The notes: generated by a model not told the origin, from the letters alone. Numbered from the stretch's first letter, positions 26,515 to 37,336 are shown. The stretch is 64,000 bases of DNA from Colwellia sp. 1_MG-2023 (GCF_030546755.1 NZ_JAUOPE010000007.1:1-64000); one strand, 5' to 3'. Translations and numbers: made by a program.

Positions 26515-27475
26515 CTTCTGGAGTATTTGGATAACCGTTCTTTCACTTGGTACATTAATTGGGTGTTACCTATTATTACGTATGTGTTTAAAGAACTTTG
26601 CTGACGTTGAAGAAGGAGAGCCAACAGGACATGCCTTCGACGGGATAGAAGAATTAAATAATCCGCTACCAAAATGGTGGAGTACCTTCTTCTTAATAAC
26701 AATTGTTTGGGGCTTTGGTTATTTACTGATGTACCCGGGGTTAGGCAATTGGCAGGGACTATTTGGTTGGACAAGTTCAAATCAAGGGATTCTAAATTTA
26801 GAGGAATCTCGTGCTAAAGCTGATTTTGCTAAAGAAAACAACCTTATCGTGCAATATGATATGGAAGTAAAAGCAGCAGATGCTAAGTTTGGTCCAATCT
26901 TTAAAGCATTCGCGTCCAGAAACATTGAAGATTTAGCGACAGACGCTGAAGCATTAAAAGTCGGCCAACGTTTGTTTATTCAAAACTGTTCGCAGTGTCA
27001 TGGCTCAGATGCTCACGGTACAACGGGCTTCCCTAACCTTGCTGATAAAGATTGGTTATATGGTGGTTCTCCTGAAGCGATAAAAGCGAGCATCATGCAT
27101 GGTCGTAAAGCACAAGGCATGATTGGCTGGGAAACTATGTTAGGTGGAGAGCAAGGCGTTAAAGATGTCGCGGCTTATGTGATGAGTTTAAGTGGCCGTG
27201 AAGTAAATGCTGAATCAGCTAAAGCGGGACAAGAAAAATTTGCGATGTGTGCAGGATGTCACGGTGTAGATGGTACGGGCAGTACCGCGATGGGATTGCC
27301 ATTAGGAGCACCAAATTTAACCGATAACATTTGGTTATATGGCGGTTCTCAACGTGTGATTGAGCAATCGATTCGTCATGGTCGTGCTGGGGTTATGCCT
27401 GCATGGCAAGATATTTTAGGCGAACAAAAAGTTCATGTGATCAGTGCTTATGTATATAGCCTTTCGCAAAACTAA
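26507..27475 (+). CDS. ccoP: Cytochrome cbb3 oxidase subunit III (diheme cytochrome c)
   Basis: Electron-entry subunit. The 322-residue protein has two N-terminal membrane segments (about residues 5-25 and 57-77) separated by an acidic linker, and two periplasmic cytochrome c domains with CSQCH (C161, C164) and CAGCH (C248, C251, H252). Each is followed by the repeated segment W-L-Y-G-G-S and a methionine ligand region. Its ATG lies within the end of ccoQ. A strong terminator follows after about 20 bases, separating the structural genes from the assembly genes. Confidence 0.97.
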   Translation: MSSFWSIWITVLSLGTLIGCYLLLRMCLKNFADVEEGEPTGHAFDGIEELNNPLPKWWSTFFLITIVWGFGYLLMYPGLGNWQGLFGWTSSNQGILNLEESRAKADFAKENNLIVQYDMEVKAADAKFGPIFKAFASRNIEDLATDAEALKVGQRLFIQNCSQCHGSDAHGTTGFPNLADKDWLYGGSPEAIKASIMHGRKAQGMIGWETMLGGEQGVKDVAAYVMSLSGREVNAESAKAGQEKFAMCAGCHGVDGTGSTAMGLPLGAPNLTDNIWLYGGSQRVIEQSIRHGRAGVMPAWQDILGEQKVHVISAYVYSLSQN

Positions 27476-27493
27476 AAGTCGCTAACAATGTTG

Positions 27494-27525
27494 AAAAGCC
27501 TTAGTGAAATCACTAAGGCTTTTTT
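27494..27525 (+). terminator. Rho-independent terminator after ccoP
   Basis: AAAAGCCTTAGTG and CACTAAGGCTTTT are perfect 13-base arms around an AAAT loop, ending in a T run. Read-through, or a separate promoter before 27589, must supply ccoH-I-S. Confidence 0.9.
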
Positions 27526-27588
27526 ATTGGTCACTCATAAACAAAGTCCGTATAATACCTCTTCTTTTTTAAGGTAATAAGTAAATAC

Positions 27589-28083
27589 ATGAAAACGTCT
27601 TGGTATAAAGAACCTTGGGCATGGTTAGTTTTTTTTCTCCCGTTATCGGCGGTCATTGCCGGTATTACAACATTAATAATCGCTAATACAGATCCTGATC
27701 CGTTAGTCGTTGGAGATTATTATAAAAAAGGCAAAGCCATTAATTTAGAATTAACTAAAATCAAACATGCGCAAAAACTAGGAATGGCTTTTGCTCTGAA
27801 ATTTGATAACAACGAATTAGTGATAAAGCCAACGGGTATAGATAAAGAGTTTCCATTATTAAATGTCAACTTTTATCACCCTACCCAACAGGAGAAAGAT
27901 TTCTATTTTGCAATGACTGCTGATGCTTCTGGTATGTTTAGACAAATCATTGATCAAGACATATCAGGTAAATGGCGAATCACGATCAGCCCTTTTGAAA
28001 ATCATTGGAAAATTCAAAATACGATTACACTTCCTCAATCAAATTTTATTGATATTTTACCGAAATCTATCGAAGCTAATTAA
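27589..28083 (+). CDS. ccoH: cbb3 oxidase assembly protein CcoH (FixH)
   Basis: FixH-family membrane protein needed for cbb3 assembly, probably in copper delivery to CcoN. The N-terminus KTSWYKEPWAWLVFFLPLSAV is characteristic, with one membrane helix at about residues 11-33 followed by a periplasmic domain (DPDPLVVGDYYKKGKAIN, typical of FixH) and WRITISPF near the end. It has 164 residues. AAGGTAATAAGT precedes the ATG. ccoI starts five bases after its stop. Confidence 0.93.
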   Translation: MKTSWYKEPWAWLVFFLPLSAVIAGITTLIIANTDPDPLVVGDYYKKGKAINLELTKIKHAQKLGMAFALKFDNNELVIKPTGIDKEFPLLNVNFYHPTQQEKDFYFAMTADASGMFRQIIDQDISGKWRITISPFENHWKIQNTITLPQSNFIDILPKSIEAN

Positions 28084-28088
28084 ACAAC

Positions 28089-30506
28089 ATGGCCACTTCT
28101 TGTTTTCATTGTGATGAAATCATTCCAAAAGGGATTTCATTGTCAGTTTGTATTGATGGTACTGAACAACCAATGTGCTGTATCGGTTGTTCAGCAGTGG
28201 CTCAAACGATAGTGGATAATTCACTGACTGATTATTACCGCTTTCGCACTGAACCCGGCACTAAAAGCGACAGCTTAGTTCCTGAACAATTAAAACGCAC
28301 TACGTTATTAGACGATAAAAGTTTACAAGATGAATTTGCTTACAATGATGGGAAAAATATAACAACAATATTAACCATTGAAGGAATCAGTTGTGCCGCA
28401 TGTGCTTGGCTTATTGAAATGCAGCTCAGTAAGCTCAATGGATTAATCACTATCAATGTTAATGCAACGACACAGCGAGCCACCATAACATGGCAAGACA
28501 GCCAACTTAAACTTAGTGAAATACTAATAGCCATAGATAAGATTGGTTATAAAGCTTTACCATTCAAAGCAAGCAATGTCGAAAAAGCGAATCAAAAACA
28601 AAGTAAAGCTTTTATCAAACGTCTCGGCATTTCTGGCATATTGATGATGCAAGTAATGATGATTGCAGTAGGTTTATATTTTGGCGCTTTTTCGGGCATG
28701 TCAGAGCTTAACCATGTATACCTGCGTTACAGCAGCCTCTTTCTCACATTACCAATTATCAGTTATGGTGCATTTCCTTTTTATATTGGCGCGATAAACG
28801 CGTTAAAAGCAAAACGATTATCGATGGATGTTCCTGTTTCTATCGCTATTATTTTAGCCTTTTTAGCGAGTAGTTGGGCAACAATCAATCAAAGTGGTGA
28901 AGTCTATTTTGAATCGGTAGCTATGTTTACTTTTTTATTATTAATCGGCAAGTTTTTAGAATTTAGAGCGAGAAACAGAGCAGCTGAAGTATCTTCAAAC
29001 CTGTTAAAATTAATGCCAATGACCGCACTACGAGTTAACGGAAACAAAGAAGAATTTATTATCGCTCGTAAGCTGTTAATTGGTGATAACGTTATTATTA
29101 AACCAGGTGAAACCGTTCCTGCCGATGGCGTAATAATATCAGGCGAAAGTCAACTTAATGAGGCAATGTTATCAGGTGAGCAGTTACCCGTATCAAAACA
29201 AAAAGGAGAGTCTGTTTTTGCCGGTACTATTAATGGTGATGGCAACCTTATAATAGAAGTGAAAAAAGCTGGACAACACTCATTTCTTAGTCAACTGATC
29301 CGAATTAGTGAAGCCTCACAAGCTCATAAGCCTAAACTAGCCAAACTTTCAGATAAAATCGCGCAATATTTTGTCGCGGTAATTTTACTCACAGCTATAG
29401 CTACTGCTTGGTTTTGGCAACAACATTTACCAGAAGAAGCCTTTTGGATCACCCTTTCGGTGCTTGTGGCTACCTGCCCTTGTGCGCTTTCATTAGCAAC
29501 ACCAACAGCTTTAACTTGTGCAACTACACGATTAAACCGCTCTGGTATTATGATTAAATCATCTCACGTAATGGAAACTATCCCAGCGGTTGACTTAATT
29601 GCCTTTGATAAAACTGGCACGTTAACGTCTGGTGACTTCACCATAGATAAGTTAATTGTTATTGATAAAACTTACTCCCAAGAGTCTCTTTTAGCTTATG
29701 CTGCAATTCTCGAAGCACATTCAGAGCATCCAATAGCAAAAGCTTTTAGTCCTTATAGGGATTTTAACGATCTTGCTCAAAATATTGAAATATTAGCCGG
29801 TATAGGGGTCATTGGCAGCGTAAATGGTTTAAGTATTTCGATTGGTAAACCTTCCTGGTTTCTTCAACCAACTAAACTTACCAATGAGAGTGAAATAATA
29901 AATTGTCAGCAATATAACGACGCACAATGCTTACTTTCAATTGATGGAAAGCTAGCGGCTGCGTTTTATCTAAAAGATAAGGTTAGAAAGCAAGCTCCAC
30001 TACTTATCGAGCAGTTACGTCAAGCTAATATAAAAACCTGTATGTTTTCTGGTGATCATCAAGCAGGTTGTGAAAAAGCACAAGCTATCGTCAAGCTTGA
30101 TCGTGTTTATAGCCAATTAACGGCAACCGATAAAATGGATAAAATCAAACAATTACAAAATAATCATACCGTTGCCATGGTGGGAGATGGCATTAATGAT
30201 ACGCCAGTGTTTGGTGCAGCGCATGTCTCAATTGCTATGGGAGGAGGTACAGATATCGCGAAAAGCGGTGCTGATGTTATATTACTGAACAATAATTTAT
30301 CATCAGTTTATACATTAAAAAGAATTGCTAATAAAACTAAACACATTATTTGGCAAAACTATGGTTGGGCTTTCGGCTATAATGCCATCGTATTACCTTT
30401 AGCCGTTTCTGGCAATATTACCCCTTATATGGCAGTTATTGGAATGTCATTAAGCTCAATACTAGTGATAACCAATTCACTTCGTCTTTTAAAAGTGAAG
30501 GATTAA
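28089..30506 (+). CDS. ccoI: Copper-exporting P1B-type ATPase CcoI (FixI)
   Basis: Exports copper needed to build the cbb3 active site. An N-terminal Cys-rich region (CFHCDEI and MCCIGCSAV, within residues 5-40) is typical of CcoI and precedes one heavy-metal-associated domain with GISCAACAW. The ATPase core has TM metal motif C463-P-C465 in ATCPCALSLA, phosphorylated D507 in DKTGTLT, and GDGINDTPVF near the C-terminus. At 805 residues it is full-length. It sits between ccoH and ccoS in the usual order. Confidence 0.96.
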   Translation: MATSCFHCDEIIPKGISLSVCIDGTEQPMCCIGCSAVAQTIVDNSLTDYYRFRTEPGTKSDSLVPEQLKRTTLLDDKSLQDEFAYNDGKNITTILTIEGISCAACAWLIEMQLSKLNGLITINVNATTQRATITWQDSQLKLSEILIAIDKIGYKALPFKASNVEKANQKQSKAFIKRLGISGILMMQVMMIAVGLYFGAFSGMSELNHVYLRYSSLFLTLPIISYGAFPFYIGAINALKAKRLSMDVPVSIAIILAFLASSWATINQSGEVYFESVAMFTFLLLIGKFLEFRARNRAAEVSSNLLKLMPMTALRVNGNKEEFIIARKLLIGDNVIIKPGETVPADGVIISGESQLNEAMLSGEQLPVSKQKGESVFAGTINGDGNLIIEVKKAGQHSFLSQLIRISEASQAHKPKLAKLSDKIAQYFVAVILLTAIATAWFWQQHLPEEAFWITLSVLVATCPCALSLATPTALTCATTRLNRSGIMIKSSHVMETIPAVDLIAFDKTGTLTSGDFTIDKLIVIDKTYSQESLLAYAAILEAHSEHPIAKAFSPYRDFNDLAQNIEILAGIGVIGSVNGLSISIGKPSWFLQPTKLTNESEIINCQQYNDAQCLLSIDGKLAAAFYLKDKVRKQAPLLIEQLRQANIKTCMFSGDHQAGCEKAQAIVKLDRVYSQLTATDKMDKIKQLQNNHTVAMVGDGINDTPVFGAAHVSIAMGGGTDIAKSGADVILLNNNLSSVYTLKRIANKTKHIIWQNYGWAFGYNAIVLPLAVSGNITPYMAVIGMSLSSILVITNSLRLLKVKD

Positions 30507-30511
30507 AATTT

Positions 30512-30730
30512 ATGAGTATTATTTATGTTTTGATCCCCATTGCCGTTTTATTAACAGCGATAGGGATTTATTTATTTTTTTGGGCGGTCAAAACCGATCA
30601 ATTTGAAGATCTAGAAAAACAAGGATTGAGTATTTTGTTTGATGACGAAAAAGTATCACCAAAGGACAAAGCTGATACAAACAGTCATATTGATAGTAAT
30701 AAACAAGCTAACACTAATAATCAGCCTTAG
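30512..30730 (+). CDS. ccoS: cbb3 oxidase maturation protein CcoS
   Basis: Short membrane protein required for cofactor insertion into cbb3 oxidase. The 72 residues start with a membrane helix (IIYVLIPIAVLLTAIGIYLFFWAV), then the diagnostic FWAVKTDQFEDLEKQG and ILFDDE, and a polar Asn/Lys-rich tail. It is the last gene of the assembly set and converges on the DUF2999 gene. No clear terminator is seen in the 58 bases between. Confidence 0.94.
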   Translation: MSIIYVLIPIAVLLTAIGIYLFFWAVKTDQFEDLEKQGLSILFDDEKVSPKDKADTNSHIDSNKQANTNNQP

Positions 30731-30788
30731 CTTGTTTCTTAATAGTTCATATTTCCAATTTAATGAGCTTGATAACTTAGTTTTAACT

Positions 30789-31049
30789 TTAGCTTTGGCT
30801 TTCTTTTAATTTTGCTTTCGCTTGCTCGACTTTTGAAAAATCGAGCCCTAACTCATCAACCGCCTCTTTGATCAAATCAGGGTTGGTCATTAACATCATC
30901 ATTAACGCTTGTAATTTATCAGATGGAATACCTAACGATTGAATCGTCCCCATTGCCGTGATCGGGTTTTCCGTTAAAGCTTGAAAAACTTCAGCAATTT
31001 TTTCATCACTAATATTCAATTCTTTCAACGTTTCAATAATAGGGTTCAT
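30789..31049 (-). CDS. DUF2999 family protein
   Basis: An 86-residue all-helical cytoplasmic protein of a family limited to Vibrio/Shewanella-like gammaproteobacteria, function unknown. The sequence alternates acidic and basic positions, with MNPIIETLKELNISDEKI at the start and a Met-rich centre (ALMMMLMTNP). No membrane segment or catalytic motif is seen. It follows pyrD by about 80 bases on the same strand. Confidence 0.85.
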   Translation of the reverse strand: MNPIIETLKELNISDEKIAEVFQALTENPITAMGTIQSLGIPSDKLQALMMMLMTNPDLIKEAVDELGLDFSKVEQAKAKLKESQS

Positions 31050-31131
31050 ACAGCTTTTTCCTTCATTTTTAATAGTTTAGTCAGTTAATGTAAGGTTTTG
31101 ACTTTAATCATTTATGTGATCAAAAGTAAAT

Positions 31132-32142
31132 TTATAATGCTCTAACAATATCTTTAATAAGTTCAGGGCCTTGATAAATAAAGCCAGTATATATTTGCAC
31201 TAATGCGGCACCAGCCGCTACTTTCTCTTTAGCATCAGCACCGCTAGCAATACCACCAACACCAATAATAGGAAGTTTATCATCAAGAGCTTTCGCTAAA
31301 AACTTGATGACTTCAGTGCTTTTATCTTTGACTGGCTGACCACTTAAACCACCCTGCTCTTGACCAAATTCAAGGTTTTCTACACCCTCTCTCGATAACG
31401 TCGTATTCGTAGCGATCACACCATCAATATTATTTGCTATTAAACATTCAGCAATCGACAAAATTTCAGGCTCGGTTAAATCAGGTGCAATTTTAACGGC
31501 AATAGGCACATATTTATCATACTGTTGCGCTAATGACGTTTGCTCTTCTTTTAACGCTGACAACAATTCATTTAATGCTTCACCATATTGCAAAGAGCGA
31601 AGTCCTGGAGTGTTTGGTGAAGAAATATTAACGGTAATATACGTGGCAAAGTTATACACCTTGCGCATACAGTAAATATAATCATCTTTAGCATTTTCAT
31701 CGGGGGTGTCTTTGTTTTTACCAATGTTAATACCCAGAATACCTTTAAATTTCGCTTTACGTACTTGGCTAACTAGGTAGTCAACCCCCTTATTATTAAA
31801 GCCCATTCGATTGATTACTGCATCAGCTTCCGGTAATCGAAATATTCTTGGCTTATCGTTTCCCGGTTGTGGACGAGGAGTAACGGTACCAATTTCGATA
31901 AAACCAAACCCCATATCATCAAAGGCACGAATACATTCACCATTTTTATCTAATCCCGCAGCTAAGCCACATGGATTAGGGAAATGGATGCCCATCACTT
32001 GTTTTGGCTTACTCGCAATAGTTTGCTTATATGGGAAGTTTAAAGGAGTTGCCCCTGTCGTTTTCAGGCTCTTAATGGTTAATTCATGAATGGTTTCTGG
32101 GTCAAACTGGAAAAAAACTTTACGAATAGCCGAATAAAACAT
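31132..32142 (-). CDS. pyrD: Dihydroorotate dehydrogenase (quinone), class 2
   Basis: Oxidises dihydroorotate to orotate in pyrimidine synthesis and passes electrons to membrane quinone. The class 2 N-terminal membrane-associating helix is present ([21 protein letters not shown]), then [14 protein letters not shown], the catalytic Ser region [15 protein letters not shown], and the FMN phosphate site [12 protein letters not shown] near the end. The length of 336 is the E. coli length. It is separated from the upstream dehydrogenase gene by a terminator and therefore probably has its own promoter. Confidence 0.97.
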   Translation of the reverse strand: MFYSAIRKVFFQFDPETIHELTIKSLKTTGATPLNFPYKQTIASKPKQVMGIHFPNPCGLAAGLDKNGECIRAFDDMGFGFIEIGTVTPRPQPGNDKPRIFRLPEADAVINRMGFNNKGVDYLVSQVRKAKFKGILGINIGKNKDTPDENAKDDYIYCMRKVYNFATYITVNISSPNTPGLRSLQYGEALNELLSALKEEQTSLAQQYDKYVPIAVKIAPDLTEPEILSIAECLIANNIDGVIATNTTLSREGVENLEFGQEQGGLSGQPVKDKSTEVIKFLAKALDDKLPIIGVGGIASGADAKEKVAAGAALVQIYTGFIYQGPELIKDIVRAL

Positions 32143-32163
32143 ATCACCTCTAAATTATATATT

Positions 32164-32190
32164 AAAAAAATCCCCGCTTAAGCGGGGATT
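32164..32190 (-). terminator. Rho-independent terminator after the NAD-glutamate dehydrogenase gene
   Basis: AATCCCCGCTTAAGCGGGGATT is a GC-rich perfect palindrome (32169-32190) followed on the minus strand by a T run (complement of 32164-32170). It starts eight bases after the dehydrogenase stop. Confidence 0.9.
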
Positions 32191-32197
32191 CTATCAT

Positions 32198-35100
32198 TTA
32201 TTTACTTGGATCACAGTTTAAACTTAATAACATTAACTCTCTAAGTGCAACTGAAAACTTAGCAAACTCATGTGTTTGCCCCACTCTGAAATCATCTAGA
32301 ATATGATTCCAACGCTCAAGGGGTTCTTGATTACAGTTAATCCAATCATCTAACATAGAATCAACATTTTTACCTTTAAGATCAGATCGAAGTATAACGG
32401 CCGTTATTGAACGTTGCTGCCAATCTAACTCTTCTCTAAATGAAGCTCTTGCTAGCGCCTGCCAATGATTTGAAACGGGTTGTTTAGTGATTTGATCTAA
32501 GAACCAATGTAAATTCAATCGAGCACCAAGTTTAAAGTAAACATCAGCAACTAACTCAACTGAGCGGCCATCATTATCGGTTAACTCGGCAATATCCATA
32601 ACAGAGAATAAAGTGCTTAGTTGAGATATACGTTTTGCCACTTTCTTAGGCGCACCAGCATTTACCAGATCCGTTTCAACCCGTTTTAATTGTTCAACCT
32701 CTTTTTCTATCATAAAGTCATGAAGGTTTTCAGCCAACACTTTAAAAGTCGAACTATAATATTTAATCGATTGAGCAATATCTAAAGCTTTATTTCTATG
32801 ACGTAAGAACCAACGTGTGGCACGTCGTACGGTTCTTCTTAACTGAAATAACATTTCAGTTTGTACCATAGTAGAAATTTTATTATCTAAATCACTAATC
32901 GATTTCCAAACCTCAGACATTTCAAAAATAGCACTTGCCATGGCATAACAATTAGCAATTTCAGAAACAGAAGCGCCTGTTTCTTCTTTCATCCTATTAA
33001 CAAAATTAAAGCCCATATCATTGCCAATATTATTGGCTAATTGTGTGGCGATAATTTCAGCTCTTAATGGATGGTCTTGCATTTCTGCACTGTATTTATT
33101 TTGCAACTGCTTTGGAAAAGCTTCAATTAAAAGTCTATCGTGATACGGGTTCTCAGTAATTTCAGGGCAGACTAAATCTTCTTTTAGTACCATTTTACTA
33201 TAAGCAAGTAATACCGATAATTCAGGACGAGTAAGTCCTTTTCCTTGTGCTAGACGATCTGCTAGTTCTTCATCATTAGGTATAAATTCCAATGCTCTGT
33301 CTAACTTACCGCTTCGCTCTAAATCATGAATAAAACGAGTTTGTTCTTTTAATTGATTAACACCACGTTGGTTAGTAATAGATAATGAATGAGTTTGGCG
33401 ATAACAATCATCAAGCACGATTTCAGAAACTTCATCGGTCATATCATAAAGAATTTTATTACGTTGTTTTACAGTTAGGTCACCGTTTTGCACCAAACCA
33501 TTTAATAAAATTTTAATGTTAACTTCGTTATCTGAACAATCAACACCACCAGCATTATCCACGGCATCTGTATTAATGCGACCGCCTTTAATGGCGTACT
33601 CAATTCGACCTAATTGCGTCAAACCAAGATTACCACCTTCACCGACAATTTTAGCTTGTAGCTGTGAACCATTAATACGTAACGAATCGTTTGCTCTATC
33701 GCCTACTTCAAGATGGCTTTCTTTGCTTGATTTAACGTAAGTACCAATTCCGCCATTCCACAATAAGTCAACCTTCATCATTAACAAAGCTTGGATCAGC
33801 TCATTCGGTGACATACTTTGCTTTTGTGTACCCAACATTTTCTTAATTTGAGGGGTTAATTTAATAGACTTAGCAGAACGTTTAAATAACGCACCACCCT
33901 CAGAAATTAAGCTTTGATCGTAATCTTCCCAGCTACAACCGGGTAAATTAAACAACCTTTCCCGCTCAACATATGTAGATGCTGCATCTGGGTTAGGATC
34001 GATAAAGATATGTAAATGGTTAAAAGCAGCCTGTAAACGAATATGCTTTGATAACAACATACCATTGCCAAACACATCGCCAGCCATATCACCTATACCA
34101 ATACAGGTGAAATCTGTCGTTTGACAATCAATGTCCATTTCGCGGAAATGGCGCTTCACCGATTCCCACGCGCCTTTTGCTGTGATCCCCATGCCTTTAT
34201 GGTCGTAACCTACACTACCACCTGAGGCAAAAGCATCACCCATCCAAAAGTTATACTCATCAGAAATACCATTTGCTATATCTGAAAACGTAGCTGTGCC
34301 TTTATCTGCTGCCACAACTAAATAAGGGTCATCTTCGTCTAATCGCACTACATTTTCAGGAGGTACGATTTCGCCAGCGACGATATTATCCGTAATATCT
34401 AACAGACCTCGAATAAAGGTTCTATAACATTCTTTACCGGCTTCAAAAATCTCGTTTCTATCACCTTCTGGTAATTGTTTACAAACAAACCCGCCTTTTG
34501 CACCAACTGGCACAATAACGGTATTTTTAACTTGTTGCGCTTTTACTAAGCCAAGTACTTCTGTGCGGAAATCTTCACGTCTGTCAGACCAACGTAATCC
34601 GCCACGAGCAACTTTACCGCCACGTAAATGGACACCTTCTACCTGTGGAGAATATACAAAAATCTCAAATGCTGGTATCGGTAATGGAACATCTGTAATT
34701 AACGACGGTGTTATTTTAAATGAAATATAAGATTTCTCACCGGTTTCAGGATGTGGTTGGAAATAGTTAGTACGAATAGTCGCATTAATCATTTCTACAA
34801 AACGGCGAATAATTCTGTCATCATCTAAATTGGCAACATTATCTAAAGAGCTTTCGATTTCAGCTAATATTTTGTTTATAGCTTTTTCACTTGATTTAGC
34901 GTTAGGATCGAAACGTAAATTAAATAAATTAATTAACAATTCAGCTATGTTCGGGTATCGAGCAAAAGTGTCTTCAATATAATTTTGACTAAAAGTACCG
35001 CCAATTTGACGCTCATACTTAGCAAAGGCACGTAAAATTGAAACTTCACGACCGGCTAACTCAGCACCTAAAATCAAACGGTTAAAGCCATCGTCTTCAA

Positions 35101-37039
35101 GCTTACCTGACCAAACTTTTGCAAAGGCGTCTTGAAATAAATTTTGGACTTTTTCTAAGTTAAATTTCTCATTACCGGTAAGTAACATTGAGAAATCTAA
35201 AATCCAGCACATTTCGCCTTCTAAAGTACGAACTAAATGTGGACTTTCTCCAATAACACGTAAACCAAAGTTTTCTAACATTGGTAACACATCAGATAAA
35301 TGTAATGGTTCACCTTTATGGAATAGTTTTAATTTAACAAAACGGCTATCAGCTTTTTCTTCTTGAGGTTGATAGAAAAGCATTTCAAGATCGTTGCTAT
35401 TAGAAATCGACTCTAATTTCTCTATATCAACAATGGCAGATCCCGGTAAAACTTCATCTTTATAGGCTTGTGGAAAGCTCACGTATTTACGGCTTAATTC
35501 TTTACCTTGAGCTTCGCCTTTGTGTGAGTTTAAGGCTTCTGCTAATTTATCATCCCAACTACGCGCGGCTTCGTTTAAGTTCTTTTCAATTTCTTTCACG
35601 TTGATATCTGCTTTTGTTGTTTTCACACGAACAATATAATGCGTTCTTGCTTGTGCTGATTCTGAAAAGTAAGTGGTAAATTCAACTTCTTGATCACTAC
35701 CAAATGCTTCTTTTAATAACGCTTGAGTTTTTACCCGTAAAGCTGTGTTATATCGTTCTCTAGGAACATAAACCATACAAGAATAAAAACGATTAAAAGC
35801 ATCTCTGCGAATAAATAGTCCTGAATAATCACGTTCTTGCATTTGAAAAATGCCTAAAACATTTTTCAGCAATTCTTCAGTACTCGACTGTAAAATTTCA
35901 TCGCGAGGATAAGTTTCAAGAATATTAATCAAGGTTTTATAGGCGTGCGTGCCAACCGCAAAACCAGATGAATGGCAAACGCCTTCCACTTTAGATTTTA
36001 TCAAAGGTAAATCTAAGGCACTGTTGGTGTAATATGCCGAGCCAAAAAGGCCAACAAATCTTTCTTCGCCAATCACCTTTCCTTTGTTATCAAAACGCTT
36101 AATACCGATATAATCCAAATGAGCAGGACGGTGAACACGAGAACGAGAATTGGTTTTAGTTAAAATAAGTAAGTTATTACCCAGCGCTAATTCACGAGCA
36201 GATTGACTTAAAGTAGAAAGCAAACGCTCTTTTGTGCCACTAGAGCGCTTCATAAGGCCTAGACTTGAATCAACGTTAGCAGCTAATGCCATATCACCAC
36301 TTAATGTTTTAACATCATACGAGCGATAGCCTAATAAGGTAAAGTTATTATCTAGTAACCATTCTAAGAAGCCTAAACTGTCATTCTGCTCTTGTTTTGA
36401 ACAAGGAACCTTAGCTTTTTTCGTTTCAGTGATCACTTCACTTAAACGATTTTGCATGGCTTGCCAGTCATTAACAGTAATATCAATATCGCTAACAACT
36501 GAATGAAGTTCTTTGGCAATATTATCTAATACTTCTTGCTCAGATTGTCTATCAATCTCAATAAAAAACACTGTTTCAATTGACGTTGATTTCATTTTTT
36601 TATCTGAAGCAGTCGATAATTGAGAGATATTATGGTTTTTATCTCTGATAAGTTTGATAGGACTATTTAACATCAAGTGAGGTGTTACACCTAATCGATT
36701 CAACGCAATACGAATTGAATCAACTAAAAATGGCATATCACGAATGATAACTTCAATAATGGTATGGCTTGATTTCCAACCATGTTTTGAAACTTGAGGG
36801 TTAAACACTTTAATAATGGGAGTATTCTCTTGATGATCATTAAGAGAATTCCATAAACTTAAGGTAGCACCGTACATATCGCTATCATTACGATGGGCTA
36901 AGTCTAAAGTGGAAATATTTTTATAAAGTAGATTAGAGAACTGCTCTACTAAAGGAGCTGTTTCCGAAGGTACTTTTTGTTGTATTAATTGTACTACATT
37001 AGATAGTATCACTGAGGGTAAACCGTCTACTAACGCCAT
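32198..37039 (-). CDS. gdhB: NAD-specific glutamate dehydrogenase, large (180 kDa) class
   Basis: Deaminates glutamate to 2-oxoglutarate and ammonium for amino acid catabolism. At 1613 residues it belongs to the large Bac_GDH class known from Pseudomonas and Shewanella, not the 450-residue enzyme. A long N-terminal regulatory half with ACT-like repeats precedes the catalytic core, where RGGLRWSDRREDFRTEV, PVGAKGGFVCKQ (catalytic Lys) and GIGDMAGDVFGNGM are visible; LWNGGIGTYVK and VGEGGNLGLTQ follow. It is a single-gene unit with AAGGAAAA before the ATG and a strong terminator. The symbol follows Pseudomonas use. Confidence 0.96.
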   Translation of the reverse strand: MALVDGLPSVILSNVVQLIQQKVPSETAPLVEQFSNLLYKNISTLDLAHRNDSDMYGATLSLWNSLNDHQENTPIIKVFNPQVSKHGWKSSHTIIEVIIRDMPFLVDSIRIALNRLGVTPHLMLNSPIKLIRDKNHNISQLSTASDKKMKSTSIETVFFIEIDRQSEQEVLDNIAKELHSVVSDIDITVNDWQAMQNRLSEVITETKKAKVPCSKQEQNDSLGFLEWLLDNNFTLLGYRSYDVKTLSGDMALAANVDSSLGLMKRSSGTKERLLSTLSQSARELALGNNLLILTKTNSRSRVHRPAHLDYIGIKRFDNKGKVIGEERFVGLFGSAYYTNSALDLPLIKSKVEGVCHSSGFAVGTHAYKTLINILETYPRDEILQSSTEELLKNVLGIFQMQERDYSGLFIRRDAFNRFYSCMVYVPRERYNTALRVKTQALLKEAFGSDQEVEFTTYFSESAQARTHYIVRVKTTKADINVKEIEKNLNEAARSWDDKLAEALNSHKGEAQGKELSRKYVSFPQAYKDEVLPGSAIVDIEKLESISNSNDLEMLFYQPQEEKADSRFVKLKLFHKGEPLHLSDVLPMLENFGLRVIGESPHLVRTLEGEMCWILDFSMLLTGNEKFNLEKVQNLFQDAFAKVWSGKLEDDGFNRLILGAELAGREVSILRAFAKYERQIGGTFSQNYIEDTFARYPNIAELLINLFNLRFDPNAKSSEKAINKILAEIESSLDNVANLDDDRIIRRFVEMINATIRTNYFQPHPETGEKSYISFKITPSLITDVPLPIPAFEIFVYSPQVEGVHLRGGKVARGGLRWSDRREDFRTEVLGLVKAQQVKNTVIVPVGAKGGFVCKQLPEGDRNEIFEAGKECYRTFIRGLLDITDNIVAGEIVPPENVVRLDEDDPYLVVAADKGTATFSDIANGISDEYNFWMGDAFASGGSVGYDHKGMGITAKGAWESVKRHFREMDIDCQTTDFTCIGIGDMAGDVFGNGMLLSKHIRLQAAFNHLHIFIDPNPDAASTYVERERLFNLPGCSWEDYDQSLISEGGALFKRSAKSIKLTPQIKKMLGTQKQSMSPNELIQALLMMKVDLLWNGGIGTYVKSSKESHLEVGDRANDSLRINGSQLQAKIVGEGGNLGLTQLGRIEYAIKGGRINTDAVDNAGGVDCSDNEVNIKILLNGLVQNGDLTVKQRNKILYDMTDEVSEIVLDDCYRQTHSLSITNQRGVNQLKEQTRFIHDLERSGKLDRALEFIPNDEELADRLAQGKGLTRPELSVLLAYSKMVLKEDLVCPEITENPYHDRLLIEAFPKQLQNKYSAEMQDHPLRAEIIATQLANNIGNDMGFNFVNRMKEETGASVSEIANCYAMASAIFEMSEVWKSISDLDNKISTMVQTEMLFQLRRTVRRATRWFLRHRNKALDIAQSIKYYSSTFKVLAENLHDFMIEKEVEQLKRVETDLVNAGAPKKVAKRISQLSTLFSVMDIAELTDNDGRSVELVADVYFKLGARLNLHWFLDQITKQPVSNHWQALARASFREELDWQQRSITAVILRSDLKGKNVDSMLDDWINCNQEPLERWNHILDDFRVGQTHEFAKFSVALRELMLLSLNCDPSK

Positions 37040-37269
37040 GCCGTTTTCCTTTTTGGATAAAACGCTTCAATAATTTGTGTAATATTTAATTTATTAATTT
37101 TTATGTTTATATCTATCAAATTAAACCTTTGCTTAACAGGATAGACTATATATTGAATTTTATTAGTAAATTTAAGGTATTGCGAGCATTATTTTTCTGC
37201 TCAGACCATTATAAAAGGGAGATTCAGCAAGGAAATGTCAGTATCAATAATTGTTTATTCACTAGTTAT

Positions 37270-37298
37270 AAATAGAAAATGACCTTTCGGCCATTTTC
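37270..37298 (-). terminator. Terminator after the MMPL transporter gene
   Basis: On the minus strand GAAAATGGCC and GGTCATTTTC pair around GAAA, a 10-base stem with one G-U, followed by a short T-rich stretch. It lies about 40 bases after the MMPL stop. A-rich and T-rich flanks allow use in either direction. The remaining bases from 37040 to 37336 form the leader of the glutamate dehydrogenase gene and show nothing else I can support. Confidence 0.65.
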
Positions 37299-37336
37299 TT
37301 GTTTATTTATGCATTTTTAAACAAATTTAAAAATTT